Of a stretch of DNA of 64,000 nucleotides, positions 16,396-25,668 are shown in pieces (position 1 is the first letter of the stretch; each line of letters begins with the position of its first letter). Source of the stretch: JBBQSN01 sp963825505 (GTDB lineage Bacteria; Actinomycetota; Actinomycetes; Actinomycetales; CAWJMD01); assembly GCA_963825505.1 (NCBI GenBank), contig CAWGTL010000018.1:124001-188000 (forward strand), in the 5' to 3' direction. The notes beneath the pieces are model-generated. The model saw nothing but the letters and a program-made list of their open reading frames with translations. It was not told the DNA's origin and did no database searches. The position numbers and the translations under genes were made by a program.

Positions 16396-16983
16396 GTGGA
16401 GCAGCCGTCGGCCCAGATCTGGACCGTCCCGAACCTGATCAGCTTCGGGCGGCTGCTGCTGGTGCCCGTCTTCGCCTTCCTCATCGTCGCCGAGTACGAC
16501 TACTGGGCGCTGGCGGTGCTGGCCGTCTCCGGCGTCACCGACTTCCTGGACGGCTGGCTCGCGCGCCGCTGGAACCAGGTCTCCGACCTCGGCGCGAAGC
16601 TCGACCCGGCGGCCGACCGGCTCTACATCCTGTCCACGCTGCTCGGCCTGGCCTACCGCGACTTCATCCCGTGGTGGCTGGTCGGCGCCGTCGTCGCCCG
16701 CGACGTCGTGCTGTTCGGGATGATCCCGTTCCTCAAGCGGCTCGGGCTCGAGGCCCTGCCGGTGCACTACCTGGGCAAGGCGGCCACCTTCAACCTGCTC
16801 TACGCCTTCCCGCTGATCCTGCTCGGCGAGGGCAGCAGCACGCTGGCCGACGTCGCGCGGCCCCTCGGCTGGGCGTTCGCGTGGTGGGGCATCGCCCTCT
16901 ACTGGTGGGCGGGCGCCCTGTACTTCGTCCAGCTGCGCCGGCTGCTGCGCGCGCAGCCCCGTGTCGTGCAGGTGGCGTCGTGA
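16396..16983 (+). CDS. CDP-alcohol phosphatidyltransferase
   Basis: A 195-residue integral membrane enzyme of the CDP-OH-P transferase family, orthologous in position to Mycobacterium pgsA2 (Rv1822). The catalytic motif DG-x2-AR-x8-G-x3-D-x3-D is intact: DGWLARRWNQ (about residues 52-61) continuing through GAKLDPAADRL. About six hydrophobic segments are visible. It transfers a phosphatidyl group from CDP-diacylglycerol to an alcohol, perhaps glycerol phosphate or another head-group acceptor; specificity cannot be read. Start fixed by the leaderless -10 box. Overlaps the DUF881 gene (GTGA). Confidence 0.88.
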   Translation: MEQPSAQIWTVPNLISFGRLLLVPVFAFLIVAEYDYWALAVLAVSGVTDFLDGWLARRWNQVSDLGAKLDPAADRLYILSTLLGLAYRDFIPWWLVGAVVARDVVLFGMIPFLKRLGLEALPVHYLGKAATFNLLYAFPLILLGEGSSTLADVARPLGWAFAWWGIALYWWAGALYFVQLRRLLRAQPRVVQVAS

Positions 16984-17891
16984 CCGCCCGCCCCGTGGTG
17001 GCGCGGCGGGCGGCTGACGCCTCCATGACGCTGCTCAAGGAGGTGATGGAGCGGCCGCTCGACCCGGGCTACGCCGCCGCCGCCGCCGCGCGGGCCGCCG
17101 AGGGCGGCGACCCGGTCCGCCGGCGCCGCCGGGTGCCCGTCACGGTGACGCTGTCGGTGCTCGCCGGGCTGGTGCTGGTCACCGGCGTCGTGCAGCTGCG
17201 CGCCCCTCGCGCCGTCGACACCGCCGAGCAGCTGCGCGAGCAGATCAGCGCCCGCACCGCGGAGGTCAAGACCCGCGAGGACTCCATCGTGGCCGCGGAC
17301 GCCGAGATCGCCGCCGCCCGCGACGCCGCGCTGGCCGGCACCGACACCGCTCTGCTCGAGCAGGTGCAGGCCCTGGGCGTGCTCGCCGGCACCACGGCGG
17401 TGACGGGTCCCGGTGCGGTGTACACCCTCGACGACTCCCTGGACTCCCAGGACCCGGTGCCGGGCGACCCCCGCAGCCCCGAGGAGATCGCGCAGGGGAA
17501 GGTCTTCGACGTCGACCTGCAGCAGGTGGTCAACGGGCTGTGGGCCGCCGGGGCCGAGGCGGTGTCGGTCAACGGCCACCGGCTGACCTCGACCTCCGCG
17601 ATCCGGGCCGCGGGCGACGCCATCCTGGTCGACCTGCGCCCGCTCGCCCGGCCCTACGTCGTCGAGGCGGTCGGCGACCCCGCGCGGATGCAGACCGCCT
17701 TCGCCCGGTCGCAGGCCGGTCGCTACCTTTCGTCCCTGGAGCAGAACCACGGGATCCAGGTGGCCGTGTCCGGCTCCGAGGAGCTCCGGCTCGAACCGGC
17801 AGGCCGCCTCGGGCTGCGCTACGCCGAACCGGTCCCGGTCGCGGGGGCGTCCTCCGCCGGACCGTCACCGACCCAGGAGGGCACCCCATGA
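16980..17891 (+). CDS. DUF881 membrane protein (first of two)
   Basis: A 303-residue protein with one transmembrane segment (about residues 52-72), a coiled-coil (about 78-115, rich in Ala/Glu/Arg) and an extracytoplasmic DUF881 domain (about 120-285). GTTAVTGPGAVYTLDD and DLQQVVNGLWAAGAEAVSVNG are characteristic. Family members are conserved in Gram-positive division and envelope loci, but function is unsettled. It overlaps genes on both sides by four bases, and with the small basic protein and the second DUF881 gene forms a block equal to Rv1823-Rv1825. Confidence 0.88.
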   Translation: MTARPVVARRAADASMTLLKEVMERPLDPGYAAAAAARAAEGGDPVRRRRRVPVTVTLSVLAGLVLVTGVVQLRAPRAVDTAEQLREQISARTAEVKTREDSIVAADAEIAAARDAALAGTDTALLEQVQALGVLAGTTAVTGPGAVYTLDDSLDSQDPVPGDPRSPEEIAQGKVFDVDLQQVVNGLWAAGAEAVSVNGHRLTSTSAIRAAGDAILVDLRPLARPYVVEAVGDPARMQTAFARSQAGRYLSSLEQNHGIQVAVSGSEELRLEPAGRLGLRYAEPVPVAGASSAGPSPTQEGTP

Positions 17892-18220
17892 TCGCCGCGC
17901 TCGGCCTCGTCGTCGGCATCGTCGTCGGTCTGGTGCTGCGCCCGACCGTGCCGCCGGAGCTCCAGCCGTACCTGCCGATCGCGGTCGTCGCGGCGCTCGA
18001 CGCCGTCTTCGGCGGTCTGCGCGCGGTGCTCGACGGCATCTTCGACGACCGGGTCTTCGTCGTGTCGTTCCTGTCCAACGTCGTCGTGGCGGCCCTGGTG
18101 GTCTACCTCGGCGACCAGCTCGGCGTCGGCGCCCAGCTCTCCACCGGCGTCGTCGTCGTCCTCGGCATCCGGATCTTCTCCAACGCCGCCGCCATCCGGC
18201 GGCACGTCTTCAAGGCCTGA
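17888..18220 (+). CDS. sbp: Small basic protein (DUF1290)
   Basis: A 110-residue membrane protein with three hydrophobic segments (about 2-18, 28-45, 58-88) and a short basic end (RRHVFKA). The sequence AALDAVFGGLRAVLDGIF is a hallmark of DUF1290/Sbp, found beside division genes in Bacillus and between two DUF881 genes in actinobacteria. Overlaps the upstream DUF881 by four bases (ATGA at 17888). Role unknown, presumably in the cell envelope. Confidence 0.88.
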   Translation: MIAALGLVVGIVVGLVLRPTVPPELQPYLPIAVVAALDAVFGGLRAVLDGIFDDRVFVVSFLSNVVVAALVVYLGDQLGVGAQLSTGVVVVLGIRIFSNAAAIRRHVFKA

Positions 18221-18222
18221 GC

Positions 18223-19023
18223 GTGTCGACCGACGACGTCGATCCGGGCGCCGGGAGGCGCGGGCACAAGCACGCCCGTCCGCCGGCCGAGACGCCGGAC
18301 GCCGGGCGCGGCCGGCTGCTGCGCGCGCTGGTGCCGCGCGGCACCCGCGGCGAGCTGCTCGCCGGCCTGCTCTGCGCCGTGCTCGGGTTCGCGCTGGTGG
18401 TGCAGGTGCGCCAGACCCAGGACGCCGACCTCGGCTCGCTGCGCGAGTCCGACCTGGTCCGCATCCTCGACGACCTCGGCGAGCGCAACGACCGGCTCGA
18501 GTCCGAGCAGCTGGACCTCGAGCGCACCCGCGAGCAGCTGCAGACCGACGGCTCGGCCCGCCAGGCCGCCCAGGAGGCCGCCCAGCGCCAGGTCGACGCG
18601 CTCGGCATCCTGGCCGGCACGGCCGCCGCGCAGGGCCCGGGCGTGCGGATCACCATCACCGACCCCGACGGCGTGATCGACGCCGCGACGCTGCTGGGCG
18701 CGGTGCAGGAGCTGCGCGACTCCGGCGCCGAGGCCATGCAGGTCGACGACGTGCGGGTGGTGGCGTCCACCGCCTTCACCGACACCGACGACGGCGTCGC
18801 GGCCGACGGCACCCTGCTCGAGGCGCCGTTCGAGCTGCTCGTCATCGGCGACCCGTCGACCATCGAGACCGCCGTGCGGATCCCGGGCGGCGTCGTCGAC
18901 GACGTCACCTCCGACGGCGCCCGGATCGCGGTCGACACCGAGGACGAGGTGCTGGTCGACGCGTTGCGGGTGCCCGAAACGCCTCAGTACGCTCGGCCCG
19001 CCGAGCCCACCGCCACCCCGTGA
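18223..19023 (+). CDS. DUF881 membrane protein (second)
   Basis: A 266-residue paralogue of the protein encoded at 16980. A basic, disordered N-terminus precedes a single transmembrane segment (about 45-62), a coiled-coil (about 80-115) and the DUF881 domain (about 125-250), with TAAAQGPGVRITITDPDGV and AVQELRDSGAEAMQVDDVRV. GTG 18223 follows the sbp stop by two bases. Equivalent to Rv1825. Paired DUF881 proteins may heterodimerise through their coiled-coils, but no experimental role is known to me. Confidence 0.87.
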   Translation: MSTDDVDPGAGRRGHKHARPPAETPDAGRGRLLRALVPRGTRGELLAGLLCAVLGFALVVQVRQTQDADLGSLRESDLVRILDDLGERNDRLESEQLDLERTREQLQTDGSARQAAQEAAQRQVDALGILAGTAAAQGPGVRITITDPDGVIDAATLLGAVQELRDSGAEAMQVDDVRVVASTAFTDTDDGVAADGTLLEAPFELLVIGDPSTIETAVRIPGGVVDDVTSDGARIAVDTEDEVLVDALRVPETPQYARPAEPTATP

Positions 19024-19072
19024 CCCGCCGACGCACCACGGCGGCCCCGCCCCGAACCCCGGAAGGGACCTG

Positions 19073-19468
19073 ATGGCCGAGTTCGAGTACCCGTCGCAGC
19101 TCAAGTACACCCCCGAGCACGAGTGGGTGGCGCCGTCGGGCGACGACCCGGCCGTGGTCCGGGTCGGCATCACCTCGTTCGCCCAGGACGCGCTGGGCGA
19201 CATCGTCTTCGTCCAGCTGCCCGAGCCGGGCGAGGCCGTCGAGGCCGGGCAGTCGTGCGGCGAGGTGGAGTCGACCAAGAGCGTCAGCGAGGTGTACGCG
19301 CCGCTGGCCGGCACCGTCACCGCCCGCAACGAGGCGCTCGACGGCAGCCCGGAGCTGGTCAACACCGACCCGTACGGCGAGGGCTGGATGCTCGAGATCC
19401 GGCTGACCGACCCCTCGGCGGTCGAGGGTCTGCTCGACGCGCAGGGGTACGCCGACCAGGTCGGCTGA
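19073..19468 (+). CDS. gcvH: Glycine cleavage system H protein
   Basis: A 131-residue lipoyl carrier that shuttles the aminomethyl group between P, T and L proteins. The lipoylation site is in CGEVESTKSVSEVYAPLAG, with the modified Lys at about residue 68. YTPEHEWV near residue 10 and GITSFAQDALGDIVFV near 40 are family motifs. GGAAGGGACCTG precedes ATG 19073. It is separated from gcvP by four regulatory genes, as in Mycobacterium (Rv1826-Rv1832), and no gcvT is in this window. Confidence 0.95.
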   Translation: MAEFEYPSQLKYTPEHEWVAPSGDDPAVVRVGITSFAQDALGDIVFVQLPEPGEAVEAGQSCGEVESTKSVSEVYAPLAGTVTARNEALDGSPELVNTDPYGEGWMLEIRLTDPSAVEGLLDAQGYADQVG

Positions 19469-19603
19469 ACCCGTCGGGGGGCCGGATCCTGGAGCGGCTC
19501 GGTGAACCCGTGGTCTCAGCCTGACGTCGAGGGTTAGGGTGGGGCGCTCGGGACGATCGGGACGATCGGCAGCCCGACCCGCTCGTCGGAGGAGGCGCAG
19601 ATC

Positions 19604-20116
19604 ATGACCCAGCAGGACGGCGACCAGTCGCAGCAGGAGTACCGGAACCCGGACTCCACGATGACGCTGTCGGCGGTGGGTGCCGAGGTGGAGCCCGACG
19701 GCGGAGGTCTGTCGCAGGACGAGCGCGCCGCGATCGGGGCGCTGCCGGACGCCTCGGCCCTGCTGATCGTCCAGCGCGGCCCGAACTCGGGCTCGCGCTT
19801 CCTGCTCGACGCCGACCGGGTCACCGCCGGTCGCCACACCGACAGCGAGATCTTCCTCGACGACGTCACCGTCTCGCGGCGGCACGCGGAGTTCCTGCGC
19901 GACGGCCGGGGCTACCGGGTGCGTGACGTCGGCAGCCTGAACGGCACCTACGTCAACCGCGAGCGGGTCGACGACGCCGTGCTCACCGCCGGCGACGAGG
20001 TCCAGATCGGCAAGTTCCGGATGGTGTTCCACCCGCACGTCGACCCGCCCGGCGACTCCTCGGAGCGTCCTGGGGCGGGCGAGGGGGCCGGCGACCAGAG
20101 CGGTCCCGCCCGGTGA
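19604..20116 (+). CDS. garA: FHA-domain protein, GarA/OdhI-like
   Basis: A 170-residue protein orthologous in position to GarA (Rv1827), which in its unphosphorylated state inhibits 2-oxoglutarate dehydrogenase and controls glutamate metabolism. The FHA domain spans about residues 50-150, with the phosphothreonine-binding motifs GRHTDSEIFLDDVTVSRRHAEF and VGSLNGTYVNRERV. The N-terminal region usually holds an ETTS motif phosphorylated by PknB/PknG; here the corresponding stretch is DSTMTLSAVG, so the exact motif is absent. GGAGGAGG sits 7-14 nt before ATG 19604. TAGGGT at 19535 may be its -10 box. Confidence 0.85.
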   Translation: MTQQDGDQSQQEYRNPDSTMTLSAVGAEVEPDGGGLSQDERAAIGALPDASALLIVQRGPNSGSRFLLDADRVTAGRHTDSEIFLDDVTVSRRHAEFLRDGRGYRVRDVGSLNGTYVNRERVDDAVLTAGDEVQIGKFRMVFHPHVDPPGDSSERPGAGEGAGDQSGPAR

Positions 20117-20862
20117 GCGGTGCCGCTCAGCGGTCATCGCGTGCACGGGCCGGCCGGCTCCTGTCCATCGGAGAGGTGCTGGAGGAGCTCCAGCCCGACT
20201 TCGCCGACCTCACCCACTCCAAGCTGCGGTTCCTCGAGGACCGCGGTCTGGTCGAGCCGCAGCGCACCGCGGCGGGCTACCGCAAGTTCAGCACCGCCGA
20301 CGTCGCGCGGCTGCGGCTCGTGCTGGAGCTGCAGCGCGACCACTACTGGCCGCTGAAGAAGATCGGCGAGTACCTCGACCAGGTCGACCGCGGCGTCGCG
20401 CCGCCGCTGCCCGGTCCGGTCGCCCGCCCGGCGCGGCTGCTCGCCGACGACCGACCGGCCCCCGACGGCCCGGAGACCGAGGGCTTCGCCCCCGGACCCC
20501 GGGCCCGGCTGCGCCGCGAGGAGCTGCTGCAGGCCGCCGGCGTCGACGCCGCGCTGCTGGAGAGCCTGGAGACCTACGGCCTGGTGAGCCTCGGCGACTC
20601 CGGCTACTTCGACGCCGACGACCTCGAGATCGCCCGGATCGCCGCCGACCTGTCCACCTTCGGCATCGAGGCGCGCCACCTGCGCGCGTTCCGCACCGCC
20701 GCGGAGCGCGAGGTCGGCCTGGTCGAGCAGATCACCTCCCCCCTGCGCCACCACCGCGGCGCCGGCTCCCCGGCCCGCGCCGAGGAGGTCGCTCGCGAGA
20801 TCTCCGCCCTCTGCGTCCGCCTCCACACCACCCTGGTGAGAGCAGCCCTCGACAAGATCTGA
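20113..20862 (+). CDS. ftsR: MerR-type regulator, FtsR/Rv1828-like
   Basis: A 249-residue MerR-family protein, equal in position to Rv1828 and to Corynebacterium FtsR, an activator of ftsZ. The winged helix covers about residues 15-85: SIGEVLEELQPDFADLTHSK then LRFLEDRGLVEPQRTAAGYR. It is followed by a dimerisation coiled-coil and a C-terminal second helical domain about 130-245 peculiar to this subgroup. It overlaps garA by four bases (GTGA). Whether it regulates ftsZ here is inference from orthology. Confidence 0.85.
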   Translation: MSGAAQRSSRARAGRLLSIGEVLEELQPDFADLTHSKLRFLEDRGLVEPQRTAAGYRKFSTADVARLRLVLELQRDHYWPLKKIGEYLDQVDRGVAPPLPGPVARPARLLADDRPAPDGPETEGFAPGPRARLRREELLQAAGVDAALLESLETYGLVSLGDSGYFDADDLEIARIAADLSTFGIEARHLRAFRTAAEREVGLVEQITSPLRHHRGAGSPARAEEVAREISALCVRLHTTLVRAALDKI

Positions 20863-20886
20863 CGCAGCGTCCCGAGGATTCAGGCT

Positions 20887-20892
20887 TAGGGT
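20887..20892 (+). promoter_or_regulatory. -10 box of a leaderless promoter (BFN gene)
   Basis: TAGGGT ends six bases before GTG 20899. No ribosome-binding site precedes the GTG, so the message is probably leaderless. Confidence 0.5.
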
Positions 20893-20898
20893 GGTCTC

Positions 20899-21432
20899 GT
20901 GCGCGAGCTCGAGGTGGTCGGAGTCCGGGTCGAGATGCCGTCGAAGACCCCGATCGTGCTGCTGCGCGAGCGCGACGGCGAGCGGTACCTGCCGGTGTGG
21001 ATCGGGTCGGCCGAGGCCAGCGCGATCGCTCTGGCCCAGCAGGGGGTCGTCCCGCCGCGCCCGCTGACCCACGACCTGCTCGGCTCGGTGATCACCGCCC
21101 TCGGGCACACCCTGGAGCAGGTCCGGATCGTCGAGATGCGCGACAACGTCTACTACGCCGAGCTCGCCCTGTCCGGTGGCATCAGCATCAGCTCGCGCAC
21201 CTCGGACGCGATCGCGCTGGCGCTGCGGGTCGGCTGCCCGATCATGGGCGCAGAGGACGTCCTGGCGGCGGGCAGCGTGCCCGTCCCGGACGAGGACGAG
21301 GACGAGGTCGAGAGGTTCAGGGAGTTCCTGGACCAGGTGAGCGCCGAGGACTTCCTGCCTGGCGAGGGGCCGGGCGAGGCTCCCGGCGGGCTCGGGACGC
21401 CACCCGGTCCCGAGGACAGACCCTCTACCTGA
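20899..21432 (+). CDS. Bifunctional nuclease domain protein (BFN)
   Basis: A 177-residue BFN/DUF151 protein, equivalent in position to Rv1829. The conserved core is RYLPVWIGSAEASAIALAQQG (about residues 29-49), then RPLTHDLLGSVI and YYAELAL, ending with SISSRTSDAIALALRVGCPI (about 97-116). The C-terminal third is an acidic, Gly/Pro-rich tail. Plant BFN homologues show DNase and RNase activity; bacterial activity is not established to my knowledge. It has its own leaderless -10 box and sits between two MerR genes. Confidence 0.85.
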   Translation: MRELEVVGVRVEMPSKTPIVLLRERDGERYLPVWIGSAEASAIALAQQGVVPPRPLTHDLLGSVITALGHTLEQVRIVEMRDNVYYAELALSGGISISSRTSDAIALALRVGCPIMGAEDVLAAGSVPVPDEDEDEVERFREFLDQVSAEDFLPGEGPGEAPGGLGTPPGPEDRPST

Positions 21433-21485
21433 GGTCAAGAGTTGGTCACGACGGGCGACACGCGGCGCGGCGGCGCCCGGTGTCG

Positions 21486-21514
21486 TTGACCGGACCCCCA
21501 CCCACCCGTACCGT
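21486..21514 (+). promoter_or_regulatory. Housekeeping-type promoter of the second MerR gene
   Basis: TTGACC (21486-21491) and TACCGT (21509-21514) are separated by 17 bp, the optimum for a principal sigma factor. Initiation near 21521 would give an 80-nt leader. Confidence 0.6.
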
Positions 21515-21540
21515 CACTGGTGAACGTCCCCCGTGTAGTT

Positions 21541-21560
21541 CCAGCGCTGTCACGCGCTGG
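21541..21560 (+). other. Stable hairpin in the MerR leader
   Basis: CCAGCGC-TGTCAC-GCGCTGG forms a perfect 7-bp stem with a 6-nt loop in the predicted leader, 30 nt upstream of the GGAGG ribosome-binding site. It could modulate translation or be an operator for the MerR protein in DNA form. Confidence 0.4.
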
Positions 21561-21600
21561 GGTGCACGTTCCCCGGGGACCACCGACCGGAGGTTGGCCC

Positions 21601-22179
<579 letters not shown>

Positions 22180-22248
22180 CCCGGCGCCGACCCGGCGCTG
22201 ACCGGTTTCTCCAGCGTGCTGGGGTAGGCTCGGCACGCCGTTCGACAC

Positions 22249-22387
22249 CGTGCGGGAGAGTCCCCGCGACCCACCTGTGGTGGGTCCGTCGGGGCGCCGA
22301 AGGGGCAAACTCCCCGGAACCTCTCAGGCGCCAGGACCGCACGGGACAGGCAGCTCTGGAGCCGAGCACCGGTGACAGAGGGGGAGG
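22249..22387 (+). ncRNA. Glycine riboswitch, single aptamer with reduced second domain
   Basis: A glycine aptamer precedes gcvP. P1 is CCGTGCGG (22249-22256) paired with CCGCACGG (22337-22344). The conserved core includes GGGAGAG, GGCGCCGAAGGGGCAA (22293-22308) and CTCTCAGGCGCCAGGAC (22321-22336). Downstream, where tandem glycine riboswitches carry a second aptamer, only a short remnant remains: CTCTG (22354-22358) pairing with CAGAG (22376-22380). This fits the single-aptamer type with a ghost aptamer. In actinobacteria these normally turn on glycine cleavage genes when glycine is high. Confidence 0.9.
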
Positions 22388-22435
22388 CCAGCACGTCCCG
22401 CCCGGTCGGCGGGGCTGACGCAGGGAGCCTCCTTC

Positions 22436-25306
22436 GTGACCTCTGACGAGACGTCCCGCCACGTCGAGCACGCCCACCTCGCCGACGACTTCGCCGCCCG
22501 CCACATCGGGCCGGGCGAGGGCGAGGTCGAGCACATGCTCCGGCGGCTGGGCCACGACTCCCTGGACGCGCTCACCGAGGCCGCCGTGCCGCGCGCGATC
22601 GCGTGGACCGAGCGGCTCGACCTGCCCGAGGCGGTCAGCGAGCCCGAGGTGCTGGCCCAGCTGCGGACCATCGCCGCGGCCAACACGGTGCGCCGCTCGA
22701 TGATCGGGCTGGGGTACCACGGCACCCACACGCCGGGCGTGATCACGCGCAACGTCCTGGAGAACCCGTCCTGGTACACGGCGTACACGCCCTACCAGCC
22801 GGAGATCAGCCAGGGCCGGCTCGAGGCGCTGCTGAACTTCCAGACCGCGGTGTCGGACCTCACCGGCATGACGACGGCGAACGCCTCGATGCTGGACGAG
22901 GCCACCGCGGCCGCCGAGGCCGCCACGTTGATGCGCCGGGCGGCGCGCAAGCCGTCCGACGACGCCGTCCTCGTCGTCGACACCGAGGTGCTGCCGCAGA
23001 CCCTCGCCGTCGTCCGCACCCGGATGGACGCCCTGGGCCTCGGCGTGCTCGTGCACGACACGTCAGCGGGCCTGCCGGACGTCGAGGTGTTCGGGGTGCT
23101 GCTGCAGTACCCCGGCGCCAGCGGTGTCGTGCGCGACCTCGCGCCCGTCGCCGAGGAGGCGCACTCCCGCGACGCCCTGGTGACGGTGGCCGCGGACCTG
23201 CTGGCGCTGACGCTGCTGCGCGCGCCGGGGGAGATGGGCGCCGACGTCGCCGTCGGCACGTCGCAGCGGTTCGGCGTCCCGATGGGCTTCGGTGGGCCGC
23301 ACGCCGGGTACATGGCGGTGCGCGCCGGGCTGGAGCGGTCGCTGCCGGGCCGCCTCGTCGGGGTCTCGGTCGACGCCGTCGGCGCTCCCGCGTACCGGCT
23401 CGCGCTGCAGACCCGCGAGCAGCACATCCGGCGGGAGAAGGCGACGTCGAACATCTGCACGGCCCAGGTGCTGCTGGCCGTGATGGCCTCGATGTACGCC
23501 GTGTACCACGGGCCCGCCGGCCTGCGGGCGATCGCCGAGCGGGTGCACTCCCGCGCCCGGGCACTGGCCGCGATGCTCGCCGACAGCGGGGTCGAGGTCG
23601 TGCACGACGCGTACTTCGACACCCTCCTGGTGCGGTCGCAGGGTCGCGCCGACGACCTGGTGCAGGCCGCCTACGAGGCCGGCTACCTGCTGCGCCGCAT
23701 CGACGCCGACCACGTCTCCCTGGCCTGCGACGAGACCACGACCGACCGCGACGTGCAAGCCGTGGTCGGCGCCCTCACCGGTCGCCGCAACCGCTTCGCG
23801 GCGGTCGAGGGCACCGCGATCCCGGACGACCTGCGGCGCACCTCGGAGTACCTCACCCACCCGGTGTTCTCGGCGCACCAGTCCGAGACCGCGATGCTGC
23901 GCTACCTCAAGCGGCTGGCCGACAAGGACTACGCGCTCGACCGCGGCATGATCCCGCTCGGCTCGTGCACGATGAAGCTCAACGCGACCGCCGAGATGGA
24001 GGCGATCACCTGGCCGGAGTTCGCCGACCTGCACCCGTTCGCCCCGCAGGCCGACACCGAGGGTTCGCGCGCGCTGGTGGCCGACCTCGAGCGGCGGCTG
24101 GTGGAGATCACCGGCTACGACGCCGTCTCGCTCCAGCCCAACGCCGGTTCGCAGGGCGAGCTCGCCGGGCTGCTGGCGATCAGGGCCTTCCACCGCGCGA
24201 ACGGCGACGAGGCCCGCGACATCTGCCTGATCCCGGTGTCGGCGCACGGCACCAACGCCGCGTCGGCGGTGATGGCCGGGCTCCGGGTGCTGGCCGTCCA
24301 GACCGACGGGTTCGGCAACGTCGACACCACCGACCTCAAGGCCAAGGTGGAGCAGCACCGCGACACCCTGGCCGCGCTGATGATCACCTACCCCTCCACG
24401 CACGGCGTCTTCGAGGAGGCCGTCGCCGACATCTGCGCCCTGGTGCACGACGCCGGCGGCCAGGTCTACGTCGACGGCGCCAACCTCAACGCGCTGGTCG
24501 GCCTGGCCAAGCCCGGCAAGTTCGGTGCCGACGTCTCGCACCTCAACCTGCACAAGACGTTCTGCATCCCGCACGGCGGCGGCGGCCCCGGCGTCGGCCC
24601 GGTCGGCGTCCGCGAGCACCTCGCGCCGTTCCTGCCCTCGGTCGACACCTTCGCCACCGACGCGCCCGTCGGCCCGGTCTCGGCCGCGCCGTACGGCTCG
24701 GCCGGCATCCTGCCGATCTCGTGGGCCTACATCGCGATGATGGGTCCGGACGGCTTGCGCCGCGCCACCCAGGTCGCCGTCCTGTCGGCCAACTACGTGG
24801 CGGCCCGGCTCGGCGAGCACTACCCGGTGCTCTACACCGGTCCCGGAGGCCTGGTGGCGCACGAGTGCATCCTCGACCTGCGTCCGATCACCAAGGCCAC
24901 CGGCGTCACCGTCGACGACGTCGCCAAGCGCCTGATCGACCACGGCTTCCACGCACCGACCATGTCGTTCCCCGTCGCGGGCACCCTGATGGTCGAGCCC
25001 ACCGAGAGCGAGGACCTCGCCGAGCTGGACCGGTTCTGCGACGCGATGATCGCCATCAGGGCCGAGATCGACCGCGTCGCCGGCGGCGAGTGGGACGCCG
25101 CCGACTCGCCCCTGCGGCACGCCCCCCACACCGCCGAGTCGCTCACCGGTGACTGGGACCACCCCTACACCCGCGCCGAGGCCGTCTACCCCGGCGCCAC
25201 CGATCCCGTCGGCAAGTACTGGCCCCCCGTGCGCCGCATCGACGGCGCCTACGGCGACCGCAACCTGGTCTGCTCGTGCCCGCCGATCAGCGAGCTCGCC
25301 GACTGA
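22436..25306 (+). CDS. gcvP: Glycine dehydrogenase (decarboxylating), P protein
   Basis: A 956-residue fused P protein (alpha and beta halves in one chain), which decarboxylates glycine and transfers the aminomethyl group to lipoyl-GcvH. N-terminal ARHIGPGEGEVEHML and MIGLGYHGTHTPGVI are conserved. The PLP lysine is in HLNLHKTFCIPHGGGGPG (about residue 705), after the glycine-rich CSHG-type strand. GSCTMKLNATAEM near 510 is another signature. GTG 22436 follows the riboswitch by about 50 nt, with GGGAG 10 nt upstream. Regulated by the riboswitch, with gcvH encoded 3 kb upstream. Confidence 0.96.
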   Translation: MTSDETSRHVEHAHLADDFAARHIGPGEGEVEHMLRRLGHDSLDALTEAAVPRAIAWTERLDLPEAVSEPEVLAQLRTIAAANTVRRSMIGLGYHGTHTPGVITRNVLENPSWYTAYTPYQPEISQGRLEALLNFQTAVSDLTGMTTANASMLDEATAAAEAATLMRRAARKPSDDAVLVVDTEVLPQTLAVVRTRMDALGLGVLVHDTSAGLPDVEVFGVLLQYPGASGVVRDLAPVAEEAHSRDALVTVAADLLALTLLRAPGEMGADVAVGTSQRFGVPMGFGGPHAGYMAVRAGLERSLPGRLVGVSVDAVGAPAYRLALQTREQHIRREKATSNICTAQVLLAVMASMYAVYHGPAGLRAIAERVHSRARALAAMLADSGVEVVHDAYFDTLLVRSQGRADDLVQAAYEAGYLLRRIDADHVSLACDETTTDRDVQAVVGALTGRRNRFAAVEGTAIPDDLRRTSEYLTHPVFSAHQSETAMLRYLKRLADKDYALDRGMIPLGSCTMKLNATAEMEAITWPEFADLHPFAPQADTEGSRALVADLERRLVEITGYDAVSLQPNAGSQGELAGLLAIRAFHRANGDEARDICLIPVSAHGTNAASAVMAGLRVLAVQTDGFGNVDTTDLKAKVEQHRDTLAALMITYPSTHGVFEEAVADICALVHDAGGQVYVDGANLNALVGLAKPGKFGADVSHLNLHKTFCIPHGGGGPGVGPVGVREHLAPFLPSVDTFATDAPVGPVSAAPYGSAGILPISWAYIAMMGPDGLRRATQVAVLSANYVAARLGEHYPVLYTGPGGLVAHECILDLRPITKATGVTVDDVAKRLIDHGFHAPTMSFPVAGTLMVEPTESEDLAELDRFCDAMIAIRAEIDRVAGGEWDAADSPLRHAPHTAESLTGDWDHPYTRAEAVYPGATDPVGKYWPPVRRIDGAYGDRNLVCSCPPISELAD

Positions 25307-25345
25307 GTTCTCCTGGTTCGGTTCTCGAGCCGGGGTCACCTCCGG

Positions 25346-25409
25346 GCGTCCGGTGTCCGCGGGACTCGTTCGACTGCTTCGCTCGACGTCTTCACGAGCC
25401 CCGCGGCCC
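25346..25409 (+). repeat. Left copy of a structured inverted repeat
   Basis: It matches the reverse complement of 25669-25740 over most of its length. Its core starts CTCGT (25365-25369) and ends ACGAG (25394-25398), which can pair to close a hairpin. Confidence 0.6.
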
Positions 25410-25668
25410 ACCGGCCCACCCTCGTGCCCGGTGGAGATGCGGGTCCGGGGAGGGGAAGGGGAGAGAACTGCCCCTCCTGGTCCACCACGTCGCCGGTCGA
25501 TCACGGCGTGGTGGGGACGACGGGAAGGGTCCTCCTACTCCCACCACGTCGCAGATCGAGGGCGGCGTCCGTGGGACTCGACTGTCCAGGGCTCCGTCGA
25601 CGGATGGGCGGCCGTAGACGACGACGCGTGATCGGGGTTCTTGCGGCGGGCAGGAGGCCAGGCGGGCG

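Noticed and set aside
19550..19572. GGGACGATC direct repeat upstream of garA as a regulator site
   Set aside because: Two short adjacent copies only, no symmetry, and downstream of the likely -10 box; insufficient evidence.
22345..22387. A second full glycine aptamer
   Set aside because: The region lacks the conserved CGCCGA/AAGG and CTCTCAGG-type core; only a short CTCTG/CAGAG stem remains.
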